Below are positions 10,742 to 20,843 of a DNA stretch of 64,000 nucleotides, in pieces. A program made the translations under genes and the position numbers. Below the pieces are notes generated by a model that ran no database searches, was not told where the DNA came from, and saw only the letters and a list, made by a program, of their open reading frames with translations. How positions within the stretch are numbered: the stretch's first letter is position 1; every line of letters starts with the position of its first letter. The stretch comes from Phialophora verrucosa (taxonomy: Eukaryota > Ascomycota > Eurotiomycetes > Chaetothyriales > Herpotrichiellaceae): positions 310,001-374,000 of the forward strand of contig MSED01000005.1 of the NCBI GenBank assembly GCA_002099365.1, given 5' to 3'.

Positions 10742-12522
10742 TTACAACCTCGCCTTGAAATTGTCCTTCCGACCCTCTTCCTCCTCCACCCACTCTTTCA
10801 GCACGTTCCTCATGATCTTCTGGTTGAGGTTTCTGGGGATCTCATTGACAAACCGCACCCCTCCTCTCAGTCGCTTGTAGTGGCTCACCCGCGAGTTCAA
10901 GAATTCGTGGATATCCTTCTCCTCTAGCCTAGGAGGCTTGTCTGATCGGACCACGTACGCGCGAGGGAGATCATTGCCTTGTCCATCCGGGACACCGATC
11001 ACGCCAACGTCCACAATACCGGGCAACTGCCCTAGAACGGATTCTACCTCTGTCGGCGAGACTTGAAACGACTTGTACTTAAGCAGTTCTTTGGAGCGGC
11101 CTACAATGTAGAGCTTTCCGTTCCGGTCGAAATGAGCAATGTCGCCGGTGCGAAACCAACCATCTGCCGTGTATGCTGTCCGGGTCGCTTCGGGGTTGTT
11201 GAAGTACTCCTTGATGATATTTGGTCCTTTCACCATGTTAATAAACGAAGTTTGAAACCCCGGGGGGGGGGGGTGGTCGGGCGTGAGCTTGCGTACCTCT
11301 GATACAGAGCTCTCCAGGCTCGTTATATCCCAGCTTCTCCCCGGCCGGACCGATGATCACGGCCTGGATGTTCGGCAGTAGTCTGCCAGAGCTGCCTTCC
11401 CTGTCCACCTCGGTCACGTTCGGCTGTGACGCTGCGGTCACGGTTTCCGTCATGCCCCAGTTGACCCTCAACGCCACCCCGTCGGGCAACATGTCGTGCA
11501 CCTTCAACTGCAACGGGAGCGGCAGTGGTGACGCTCCACTCATGGCGAACCGAATACTCGCCACATCCTCCCTCGTGCACTCCTGCAGGATGCGGTTCCA
11601 GATGGCCGGCACGATGAAGCATGCCGATAACTGGTACTGCTTGATGCTCGCCATCAGGGACGCGAAGTCGTACTTGGGAAACATGTAAACCTGCATCCCG
11701 CACTGAAGTGCCATCATGGTCTGAACGTAAATGCCTACGGCAACGGCGTTCTGCATCACCCCCGGCATGCGCAGGTAGATGCCGTCGCGGATGGCTTTCT
11801 GGGCGAAGTGGTCGAAGAAGAAGGCCATCTGGCACAGGTTGGCGACAATATTGGCGTGCGTGGTCACGACACCTGCATCGGTATTAGGGAGAGAGTAATA
11901 ATAGAGTAAGTTCCAGCTTCGGCTTACCCTTCGGCACCCCCGTCGTGCCACTCGAGTAGACCAGACAAGCTGTCGTCTTCTGCAGCACCTCTGGGTCGGT
12001 GATCCTCTGCCACTCCAGCTTCCTCTTGCTTATGATTGACTTGCCATGAGCATCCACGATATCCAAACTCTCCGACGCCATCATGACAAGTCGGACGTCG
12101 GTCTTCGACTGCGTGATCGCTTCCTCCGCTGCTTTCCTTGTCTGAGGCGAACATGTCAAGACCTTCGGAGCACTCAACCGGATCTGCCGAGCAAGCTCAA
12201 ACGCCGTTGCCGTCACAGAACATGTCGCGTGGACACCTCCTGCACACAGCACTCCCAGAGTGTTTGGTGCCACCATTACCTGATTCTCAACGTACGAGAG
12301 CACAATATCCTTGCCGAGTCCGTGAGCACCGACTCCGAGATCTCGATAGCCTTGACCTATTCGTTGCGTGAGATCGCGGGCTTTGGCCAGGGTGACGTGG
12401 TTGGCCGGCTTCGACGGGTTGATCCATATCGGGTCGTTGTCTTTGAATGGCGTCCGCGAGAAGAGAAATGATAACAGGTCGATGTTGGGTATGTCGACGT
12501 GGTATTCTGATTCGAAGATCAT
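10742..12522 (-). CDS. Acyl-CoA ligase (4-coumarate-CoA ligase-like), peroxisomal
   Basis: An adenylate-forming enzyme that would activate a carboxylic acid with ATP and join it to CoA. Exons 11928-12522, 11297-11872 and 10742-11226 sum to 1656 nt (551 aa). Motifs in order: P-loop SSGTTGVPKG (split by intron 1), NWGMTE, DGWFRTGD, GRSKELLKYKSFQVSP, and a C-terminal lysine in NQKIMRN, where most relatives have GK. The C-terminus is -KARL, and ARL is a PTS1 peroxisome-import signal. Intron 2 contains a run of 12 guanines on the plus strand. The start codon is 504 bp from that of the divergent racemase, which also has a PTS1, so the two are probably co-regulated and act in the same organelle. The substrate is unknown. 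Confidence 0.9.
11262..11273 (+). repeat. G12 homopolymer inside CoA-ligase intron 2
   Basis: Twelve consecutive guanines on the plus strand (cytosines in the transcript) lie inside the 70-nt second intron of the ligase. Run length may be unreliable in the assembly, but it does not touch the coding frame. Confidence 0.9.
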
Positions 12523-13026
12523 CTTTGTGCCTCACCAATGCTTTCCAGGGGGTAAGAACGTCTTCGGACCTCACTGCCAGGGTAATTAGAGGGCCGGTGA
12601 CACGGGAGGGTCGTGAGGGTAGTAGCCTCTATGATCTAACCGAGATCGAGCAAGGTACCGGGGACAATGTCCTCGTAGACCCTTTTGCCTCAGGTTCCCA
12701 GTCGACACTCATCTCCACCGTGCAAGGCTCCACGAACGTCGGGGTAAATGTGGAGTAATGGCGATGCTTGATATGGACACGCCGCCAGCCTCGCCGTCCC
12801 GTTGGAGCAGATGTGATTAGCATAGCTAGATTGCCGAACTACAGTATGTTGGCATTGGAGGGAGAAGGTTCTGCTTTTGAGTCACATACCAATACACCAA
12901 CCCCAGCAATAGGCTGTGTAGTTATATTGTAAGGCGATTCCAAGCACCGAGTGTTTGCCGACCACCGAGCCAGCCATCTGTTAGGACTGCCATCACAGAA
13001 CCCGAACTAGTCCAATCAACGGAAGA
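12523..13026. promoter_or_regulatory. Bidirectional promoter between CoA ligase and racemase
   Basis: 504 bp between two start codons that point apart. Both products carry PTS1 signals, so a shared control region is likely. Small ORFs inside are unconvincing. Confidence 0.6.
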
Positions 13027-14151
13027 ATGTCCTCTGCAACACCGCTCGCTGGGCTCAAAGTCCTCGAATTAGGCGGTCTTGCCCCGTCTCCGTTCGCTGG
13101 CCTCATCCTAGCCGACTACGGCGCGGACGTTGTGCGCGTCGATCGCACGTTCGAAGTCTTCGGCCCACCGCGCGACACACTCTGTCGGCGGAAGCGGTCG
13201 GTGGTGATCGACTTCAAGGACGCTCCGTCGCGGCGGGTGTTGTTAGAGTTGGTGAAAGTCGCGGACGTACTGATCGATCCGTATCGCCCGGGGGTTATGA
13301 CGAGGTTGGGGTTTGGGCCTGAGACGCTATGCCAGTTGAATCCTCGATTGATCTACGCGCACCTCCACGGCTTCAGACCAGATGGAATGTATGGGAAACG
13401 CGCCGGCCACGACATCAATTATCTCGCCGCCGCGGGCATCCTGTCGCTACTGGGACGGAAAGACGAAAACCCGGCCCCTCCAGCGAATATCCTGGGCGAT
13501 TTTGCCGGCGGCGGGCTGGTTTGCGTGACGGGGATTCTGTTCGCTCTGCTCCACCGCCAGGCTACGGGGCGAGGGCAGGTCGTCACGACGAATATGGTTG
13601 ATGGAAGCGCATACCTCGCCACGTTCATGAGACAGCAACAAGGGCGTCCGAACAATGATCGGCCTAGGGGCGAGAATCTTCTGGACGGCGCGGCTCCGTT
13701 CTACGAGGTGTACAAGACGAGGGACGATAGATTTGTAGCTGTCGGGGCCCAAGAACCCCAGTTCTACAAGCAGCTCCTGCAAGGGCTGGGACTGGACGAG
13801 AAGGAGATGCCGGCGCAGTGGGATCGAACTCATTGGCCGGAGACGAAGGAGCGGTTTGCCAAAGTATTCAAGCAGAAGACGATGAACGAGTGGCGGGCTA
13901 TCTTTGACCACACCGACGCCTGTGTGACGCCGGTCTTGAACATGGATGAGACGGAAGAGCCCTTTAAGCCGCTGGTGGAGTTGTCGGCTTCGCCAAGTCT
14001 GGACGTGTCTGTGCAGGAGCCATACCCGGAGCTGAAAAAGGGCGCGGGAGGCGAAGAAGTCTTGGAGCAATGGATACCGAGGTCAAACTCGTGGATTGAT
14101 ATAGATCCCTCGTCAAAGCTGCTCAGGATGAAGCGCGCGGCAAAGTTATAG
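13027..14151 (+). CDS. Alpha-methylacyl-CoA racemase-type family III CoA-transferase, peroxisomal
   Basis: An intronless 374-aa protein of the CaiB/BaiF family. It begins with LAGLKVLELGGLAPSPF and GADVVRVD, the usual CoA-binding start. The residues used for proton transfer in alpha-methylacyl-CoA racemases can be placed: His128 in GHDINY, Asp158 in GDFAGGGL and Glu243 in QEPQFY. All three are present, which favours a racemase over a formyl- or carnitine-CoA-transferase. The C-terminus is -AKL, a canonical PTS1 peroxisomal signal. The enzyme would invert the alpha-methyl centre of an acyl-CoA, the kind of product the divergently transcribed ligase could supply. Its length matches the family (about 360-390 aa). 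The P450 downstream converges on it, 68 bp away. Confidence 0.9.
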   Translation: MSSATPLAGLKVLELGGLAPSPFAGLILADYGADVVRVDRTFEVFGPPRDTLCRRKRSVVIDFKDAPSRRVLLELVKVADVLIDPYRPGVMTRLGFGPETLCQLNPRLIYAHLHGFRPDGMYGKRAGHDINYLAAAGILSLLGRKDENPAPPANILGDFAGGGLVCVTGILFALLHRQATGRGQVVTTNMVDGSAYLATFMRQQQGRPNNDRPRGENLLDGAAPFYEVYKTRDDRFVAVGAQEPQFYKQLLQGLGLDEKEMPAQWDRTHWPETKERFAKVFKQKTMNEWRAIFDHTDACVTPVLNMDETEEPFKPLVELSASPSLDVSVQEPYPELKKGAGGEEVLEQWIPRSNSWIDIDPSSKLLRMKRAAKL

Positions 14152-14219
14152 CATGGTTGCGAAAGAAAGAGGCCGTTACAAGGAAAACCCCAGTCCCACC
14201 ACTTGCATAAGTGTGTCGT

Positions 14220-16063
14220 CTAGAGAACATTCTCCATCGTCAACCTCGTCTCGCCGTCATACGCACACAGCTCCTTCCTTGCCCTCGTGGCTTCTTGACG
14301 CAGGATCTGCTCAATACCTTTCGTTCGGGGAATGAACCGAGCTTTGAATGGTTCGGGTCGCATGTTCTCGCTCTTGGTGTACGCGAAGATGTCGAGCTTC
14401 ACCTCCTGACCCTAAATCAAGTTAGTGATAGTCCTGAAAACGTAAGAAGAGGAAAGCACCCACGTTGTCATCCAATCCGGGCTTGAAATCAAATGCCCAC
14501 AGCAGGGTCGCAATAGTCAAGTAGAGGCCCTGCTCGGCGAGTGGCTGTCCACTGCACTGCCGGCGACCCCATCCGAATGCATTGTGTCCTTGCTTGTTGG
14601 GATACGGTCGTTCCAGCCCGTTGAGAAACCGCTCCGGGCGGAAGTTATCAGGTTCAGGGAACTCCCTAGGATGTCTGTGGATGGCCCAGACGTTTCCGGT
14701 GATGGGTGTGCCCTTCGGAATCAAGTACCCATTATACTCGTCATCTTGGATCGGTGCATGTGGAATACCTCCGAGGATGGTGACCGTTCTCCACCTCAGG
14801 GTCTCGTTGACAACGGCTTTGACATATGGCAGGTTAGGCTCGTCGCTCCAGTCCGGTACTCGGTCCTGGCCGACTACGCGGTCCAGTTCCTCCTGGGCCT
14901 TCTTCATCTTGTCTTGGAAGACGCACATGGCCAGGATGAAGGAGATAATGGTGCCGCTGGTGGTATCGACGCCGCCACCGATGAGGTTTGAAGTGAGAGT
15001 GGAAATCTCCTCGTCGGTGATGTTGCTTCTCTCCTGCTCCTGGAAAAGGCGTTTGGCAAAGTTGTCTTCTGGGGCTTGAGCGCCTTCTTTGGACAGGGCA
15101 ACGAAATAGCGTTGCATATGTTGAGCGAACGCAAAGGCTTGCCGCGGCATCGGATAGATCCAGCTCAGCCACGCCGGGAGCCGGTTCAAGATCGGGATGG
15201 ACTCAACGAGGAAGAGGCCCGGGATGATCAAGTCCACGCCTTCCATGGCCTTGAGCGCCATTTGCGCGACGTAGTCGTTGATCTTGTCGATTCGCCGTCC
15301 CCAGCCGATTGTAGAGACAATCGAGCACGAATATCTCTCAATGGACATGACGAAGTCATCCGGTCTGTCCATCAAGTCGCGGATGAGGACCTTTGACTCG
15401 TTCGCCTGGATCGTTCGCCACGGCCTTATGGCCTGTGACCCCGTCGCTGCATGCTGATCGACATCAGTCAGGTTATCTGGCCTCAAGGTGCGGGCCTTTG
15501 ACGTACCATAAGCCGACGATGAAGCCGCCACTTGTCTCCGTAGACCAGACACACTTGATTGCTTTCGGTTGCATTGATCATGTCTCCCATGGCAATCCTG
15601 TGGTTGGCGGTTAGTTCATGCAGATATCGACGGGATTCTTCGAATCATGCCAAAGATGCACGCCGTTTCTCAGTTACAGGAAGACATACATGTGTGGTCG
15701 GGAAGAGTAGATGTTTGCCCTCTTGTCGAGCAAATCTGAGATGGTCCAAATATCGTTGCACATAATAGTCGGTCGATGACCTTGCCAGATGGTAAACATC
15801 GGGTTGTTGTAGTGTTTGGACCACTGCTCAAATTCGATCCATGGCTTGTGCTTTGGAATCTGGAAAAAGTTCCCAACTAGTGGAAAGGGGAACGGACCCG
15901 GAGGCAGCTTCTGGCGGATTCGAAGCACTCGCACATAGTCGGCGAGCACGAGCAACACCGGCACGACAACAACACCTGCGAGGACCGCCCGAATCAGAGT
16001 ATAAGCGTCAAGGGGGACGTTCAGCGTGCCTGGAGCACTGGAAAGATTTTGGAGGACACCCAT
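14220..16063 (-). CDS. Cytochrome P450 monooxygenase
   Basis: A 548-aa microsomal P450. Four exons close in frame: 15690-16063, 15507-15597, 14464-15453 and 14220-14411. An N-terminal anchor (about residues 23-44) is followed by the hinge LPPGPFPFPLVGN. The I-helix has GGGVDTTSGT, the K-helix NETLRW (ExxR), and the heme loop FGWGRRQCSG with the ligand Cys455. For the first donor I chose GTATGT at 15689, which gives RPHMIAMGDMINATES; a second in-phase donor (GTAACT) lies 15 nt further on. The C-terminal exon after the heme region is conventional. It shares a 468-bp divergent promoter with the second P450 and converges with the racemase. The P450 family and substrate are not assigned. Confidence 0.9.
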
Positions 16064-16531
16064 GCCTCTCCTGCGTTATCCAGTGAGGCCAGACCAATTC
16101 TTTGGTGCCGGTAGGCGGGTTCGGTCTCTCGCTCTGTCTTGATATATACGAAGGCAGAAGTCATCTACTGACCCAGGGGGTCCCACATAGCACCGGTCGT
16201 AATCCGTGGCCCAAGACTGGTCGTCTGCCACCTCGGCGCCGGTGGCCCACATGAACATTCCAGTCCACATGTGGAGAACCTCGTGTGGAGGGCTTCGCTT
16301 CCCCATGGTCCTTAGCCGAGATCCGGGGGATGGCAAGTGCCGGATGTCGTACTCTGGGTCCCAACGGCAGTTGGCTGGACCAGTGATGGATTCCATGTGG
16401 TCGGAGTAGAAATAGCGACGGACATCATCTATCTGCTCGTTCCCCAGAACTTGAGCACTGCGTCTCGAGAAGGTATCATTGGAAACGGCTCGCCTATTTC
16501 CGCTAAGCGACTTCCAGGATTGCACAACAGC
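16064..16531. promoter_or_regulatory. Bidirectional region between two P450 genes, with an unexplained minus-strand frame
   Basis: 468 bp separate the divergent P450 starts. The minus strand is open from 16546 to 16076 (156 codons), almost the whole interval. Its product has aromatic-rich stretches such as HMWTGMFMWATG, but I recognise no family. It ends 12 bp before the P450 start and overlaps the other P450's first codons. It could be chance, a small gene or a relic. Confidence 0.45.
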
Positions 16532-18502
16532 ATGGCGAAACTGCAAGGCATCCTTGCTGACGCCAAGGGGTTCTCACCGCTCATTTTGATTGGGGGCCTC
16601 CTGGGCTTCTGGCTCATCTACCAGTCATTTGTCCTGCTTAGAGATCCTTTGAGGTCTGTTCCTGGGCCTTTCCTCGCCAGATTCACAAGGCTTTGGTACT
16701 TGCGCAAAGTATGGCGAGGCGATTTTGAGAAGACAAATATTGCGCTCCACAAGAAATATGGTAGTGTCCCTCCGCGTAAGGTGAGTGTATTGGGCGTCGC
16801 TGATGCAGGCAGGCTCGATCGTTCGAATTGCGCCGAACTACTATTCCATCGATGATGCCGATGCGATCAAGACGATATATGGGCATGGCACCCATTTCGT
16901 CAAGGCCAAATGGTACATCGCTTCGGGCAACCCGAAGAACGACAATCCGGACATCTTCACAGAACTGAATCCCACGAGACACGCTGAAAACCGACGGAAA
17001 GTCGCGTCGTTATACTCCATGTCAAGTCTCGTGCCCATGGAGCAGAATGCAGTCGACTGTGCAAAGATCCTGGTCGACAGGTTCACTGCGTTTGCGGAGA
17101 GGCATGTCTCTTTCAACTTGCAAGGTGTGTATCCTCCAGCAGAGACATTGGTCTTGATATTGTGCGAATGCTGACAACGACGCAGTTTGGCTGCAGTACT
17201 GTAAGTTCCCTTGAGATGCCATTGCCGAGATGGTTGTGCTTGCCGCTAACAGCAATCCACCCCAGTTGCGTTCGACACCATCGCCCTGATCACTGTAAGT
17301 CAACTAAACTCAGCATATTCCAACGTTAGCACGGGACTCACATTACCGTCAGTTGAGCAAAAGATTCGGTTTCCTCGATACCGGCGAAGACAATGGTGGC
17401 ATGATCGCAGCCCTCGACCACTATCTCCGCTATCTCTCGAAGGTGGGCATCTACTATGAATGGCACTCGTTCTTGACGTGGTGTCTCTCTTTCTGGCCCA
17501 ACACCGGCACCCACTACCTGGGGGGCTTTACGCAAGAGCAAGTCCGCGAGGGCCAGAGAACCAAGCCAAAGAGCGTTCTGGAAAAGGACGAGTCGAAGCC
17601 CACGGATGACTTCTTGACGAAGTTGCTGCGAATGCATGCTTTGCAGCCGGACAAATTCCCCATGGCATCCGTCTTTTCCACATGCATCACAAATATTGGT
17701 GCTGGTTCGGACACCACCAGTGTCAGTTTGACTGGAATCCTGCATCAGTTGATGAAAAATCCGGCGGCCATGCAGAAAGTAGGTCTACCAAGGGGTTGGA
17801 CACAAGCTGCGACGTGGCTGACTTTTCCCAGCTTCGACAAGAGCTCGATCAAGCCGTCGAGGAACGCGGCTCCTCCGACATAATCTCGTTCCAGGAGGCT
17901 CAGAAACTCCCTTACCTTCAGGCTGTGATCAAAGAGGGCTTGCGCTTGCATCCTGCGACAGGCCTTCCGATGGTCAGAGTAGTCCCCAAGGGCGGTGCGA
18001 CAATCGCTGGTCGATACTTCCCGGAAAAGGTGAGAGGGGTCGTCTCAACCAAACACACACAGTTAACTAACTGGTTTTCGTCCGCAGGCTGAAGTCGGTG
18101 TCAACACCTGGGTCGCCCACGCCAACAAAAAGCTGTTCGGGGCAGATGCTGAGGAATTCAGACCCGAGCGCTGGCTCGAAGATGCTGAGAGAGCTGCAGA
18201 AATGAACCGAAACCTCCTCACGGTATGTGTGACCCAAACCTGTGGGACTTTCCATGGCAGTCACTTGAAGCAGCACTTTTCAAGAAAGCGTGCTGACGTG
18301 GCGTGATATCCTTTAGTTCGGAGCTGGCTCCCGCACCTGTATCGGCAAGAATATCAGTCTGCTCGAGATTTCCATCCTGATCCCGGAACTCGTCAGAAAG
18401 TTTGACTTTACACTCGTTGATCCCAATCGGCCGCTGGAGTCGGAAAATGTGTGGTTCGTCAAGCAGAAGAACCTGGAGTGCTATGTGAGCCTGAGGAAGT
18501 AG
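16532..18502 (+). CDS. Cytochrome P450 monooxygenase (pisatin demethylase/benzoate hydroxylase-like class)
   Basis: A 509-aa P450 in eight exons: 16532-16760, 16813-17124, 17186-17200, 17266-17294, 17353-17778, 17832-18029, 18088-18222 and 18317-18502. All phases close. Exon 3 is a 15-nt micro-exon and exon 4 is 29 nt; both are needed to read VWLQYFAFDTIALIT. An N-terminal anchor is followed by the hinge SVPGPF. The I-helix shows GAGSDTTS, the K-helix KEGLRLHP and the heme loop FGAGSRTCIGKN with Cys456. For intron 1 I chose the GTAGTG donor at 16761 because it gives KKYGSIVRIAPN, the family consensus; a GTAAGG donor 15 nt later is also in phase. It is unrelated in detail to the divergent P450, so the two probably act at different steps. 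Confidence 0.88.
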
Positions 18503-19086
18503 AGTGTCCAGATATGTGAAGTGTAGGGAGCGAGTTCAGCGCCGGATTAGGAGTGCCTGAATGCTGTTACCATTATTGAGAGTCAATAATAGTTCCTCGA
18601 TCAGCATCAATTTGTACAAGACTCGTAGCTCACCCTTTGTATGTTTGCGTTGATTGTTCCACGAAAAGGGTTACAATCACCTTTGTGAATTGATTAGCCT
18701 GTCTTTTCCAGCTCATTGCTTGTCAGCCCCGAAGCTAGATGATCGATGGTTGAGATAGGTTGACCAATCCACGCCGTGTAGACACCATCGATTACGATAT
18801 CCGAATCAGTACCGTTGAACACCCTTGTTCACAATGAGGGATGAGAATGAAGTAGCGTGACTTGTCATCCAGCGAATTAATAATTGAACACACTGTAATG
18901 ATGCAGAAGACAGTCAAGCAACCACTGGCGATCGACTAGTAGCCATAGAATGCAAGGCTGTGTCGCAACTGCGCAAGGCTGAACTTCGGCAGTTTCCACC
19001 AAAGCTCCATCGCCGTCATAGAACGTCCCTCTCGCTCTTCTTTCTCTCTGTTGCATACTTACAGCAGTGTCGATGAGATATTCACA
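18503..19086. other. Intergenic, right end of the enzyme cluster
   Basis: About 580 bp, somewhat AT-richer than its surroundings, with no convincing frame. It separates the P450 gene from a mitochondrial housekeeping-type gene and is a natural cluster boundary. Confidence 0.45.
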
Positions 19087-20316
19087 ATGAAGACGTCACC
19101 GCTGCATATGCTTGTCTCGCGGCGAGTTTGCAGCTGCAATGTCTCCCGATTCCAAGCCTCCCACGCATCGTCAAATCCTCACCTGATCCGACTTCTCTCA
19201 AGCAGTACCAAGCACAATGCTCAAGCCAGCTTCTCCTCCCCCGTCCCGAGCTACGGCTCGTCGGAGATGCTCCGTCGAAAGTATCAAAAGTCAGAACCGT
19301 CAGAGATGGAGAAGGAAAAGGCCGAGCGAGCCAAAACCGTCAAACGCATGCGCTACTCGGGCTATGGCATCGCGGCCTGCACGGTAGCCATCTTCGCTAC
19401 AATTGCGCTGTACCCCAGTTCCAGTGCGGAACAAGTCATAAAACAAGACACACCCCCTCCACCAACACCCTCGGCAATCCCCGAAGAAGCCTCCGGAAAG
19501 GATGTCGATCAGGTCCCTACCGGGACCTCGACCATTCCCTTCTTCCCGCGAACCATCCACATCACCTCGGACGCACCAGCAAGCACGCCCGGCGCTGCAA
19601 ATGAGGGCAAAACAGAAGAGGAATACCAGCTCGTGGGCCTAGGGATCCGCACGGTATCAATACTCAGCATTCAAGTCTACGTCGTGGGGCTGTACATCGC
19701 CGTGTCGGACATCGCGTCTTTGCAACAGCGACTCATCAACGCTGTGGTCCCGCCCAGTCAAGGCGTGGCTACGACCCTCGTAACAGGCGAGAAGGATCAG
19801 CTCCGCCAACTCCTCCTTGACCCAACACGGGGTGAAGACATCTGGAACGAGATCCTCAGGGACGGCAATCTGCGCACGGCCTTCAGGATTGTGCCTACGC
19901 GAAGCACAGATTTCATGCACCTTCGCGACGGCTTTGTGCGGGGCATCACGGCTCGGTCGGCCCATTTCGCATCAGACAGGAACGATGCTTCGTTTCAAGA
20001 CGAGACCTTTGGCGCGGCGCTCAATGACTTCAAATCCGCGTTCGGGGGCAGTGCGCGACGGAAATTGCCCAAAGGCGAGATCCTCCTCCTTGTCCGCGAC
20101 GGGCAGGGAAAAATGTCCGTCTGGGAAGAAACCCGCAAAACGGGCGAGCGAGTCAAAATGGGGGATATCAGTGATGAACGAGTGGGTCGGCTATTGTGGC
20201 TCGGATATCTGGCGGGGAAGAATGTTAGCAGTGAGCCAGCGAGGCAGAGTGTCGTGGAGGGGTGCATGGAATTTGTCGAGCGACCGGTTGGAACCGTGGC
20301 GACGCAAGTTGTGTAA
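19087..20316 (+). CDS. AIM18/AIM46-like mitochondrial protein, chalcone-isomerase fold
   Basis: A single-exon protein of 409 aa from ATG 19087. The N-terminus is basic and hydroxylated without acidic residues (MLVSRRVC...), as in mitochondrial presequences. One hydrophobic segment follows around residues 93-109 (GYGIAACTVAIFATIALY), then a proline-rich linker. The C-terminal domain, with YQLVGLGIRTVSIL, QVYVVGLYIA, LRDGFVRGI and LLLVRDGQGKMSVW, matches the fungal chalcone-flavanone isomerase-like family that includes yeast Aim18 and Aim46 of the inner membrane. Those proteins are not thought to be flavonoid enzymes; a role in fatty-acid or heme binding is discussed for related folds. The in-frame codons upstream of 19087 lack an ATG. 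No anomaly is seen. Confidence 0.8.
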   Translation: MKTSPLHMLVSRRVCSCNVSRFQASHASSNPHLIRLLSSSTKHNAQASFSSPVPSYGSSEMLRRKYQKSEPSEMEKEKAERAKTVKRMRYSGYGIAACTVAIFATIALYPSSSAEQVIKQDTPPPPTPSAIPEEASGKDVDQVPTGTSTIPFFPRTIHITSDAPASTPGAANEGKTEEEYQLVGLGIRTVSILSIQVYVVGLYIAVSDIASLQQRLINAVVPPSQGVATTLVTGEKDQLRQLLLDPTRGEDIWNEILRDGNLRTAFRIVPTRSTDFMHLRDGFVRGITARSAHFASDRNDASFQDETFGAALNDFKSAFGGSARRKLPKGEILLLVRDGQGKMSVWEETRKTGERVKMGDISDERVGRLLWLGYLAGKNVSSEPARQSVVEGCMEFVERPVGTVATQVV

Positions 20317-20843
20317 ATTGAGGATGGTGAGAATGCTCGTGACGAGAAGCAAGACGAGCCTTGGGACAGGAAAAGGAACGACGCACGTAGAAGGATCAGG
20401 ATGAGCGGAGACTCATCCTGATGCGCAATCACGACGTAATTGGGACTGTCATTCCGGTGGTCGATTCAGTCGGCGACAATGTATAAACATACCAAGGACC
20501 GGAGGCAGGGTACGAGTACACACGGGACACCATCTCCCTTCATCTTGTATCAGAATCAGAGTCAGAATCAGAATCAGAAGCATGGTTGATCGTGTCTCAG
20601 TACTTCACGTCACGTCAAGGATTCTCCTTCGGTCCATCTCCCCCCGAAGCATACGGCAAACCTCCCGTCTCGTATATATATCCCATTGTTTGCCTCACCA
20701 AAGCCCTCATCCATCCTATTTTCTACTCTTCTTCACACAGCTTGAACTGCCTTGATTTGACTCGACCAAAGGACGTCCCGCAGCATAGCACGGCACTCTG
20801 TGATCCGCTCATCCAACGGGGAACCAAAGACCAAAACCGAACC
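20317..20843. promoter_or_regulatory. 5' region of the rhamnose mutarotase-like gene
   Basis: 527 bp between two plus-strand genes. It contains a hexamer-type repeat at 20550-20580 and pyrimidine-rich tracts that look like a promoter and 5' UTR. The frame of the next gene is open upstream but has no ATG before 20844. Confidence 0.45.
20550..20580 (+). repeat. Short CAGAAT/CAGAGT tandem repeat
   Basis: Five near-identical hexamers (CAGAAT, CAGAGT, then CAGAAT copies) lie about 260 bp before the mutarotase-like start codon, probably in its promoter or leader. Confidence 0.8.

Noticed and set aside
3852..18502. Classical secondary-metabolite cluster with a core synthase
   Set aside because: No PKS, NRPS, terpene cyclase or DMATS motifs occur in the block. 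The ligase lacks a carrier or condensation domain.
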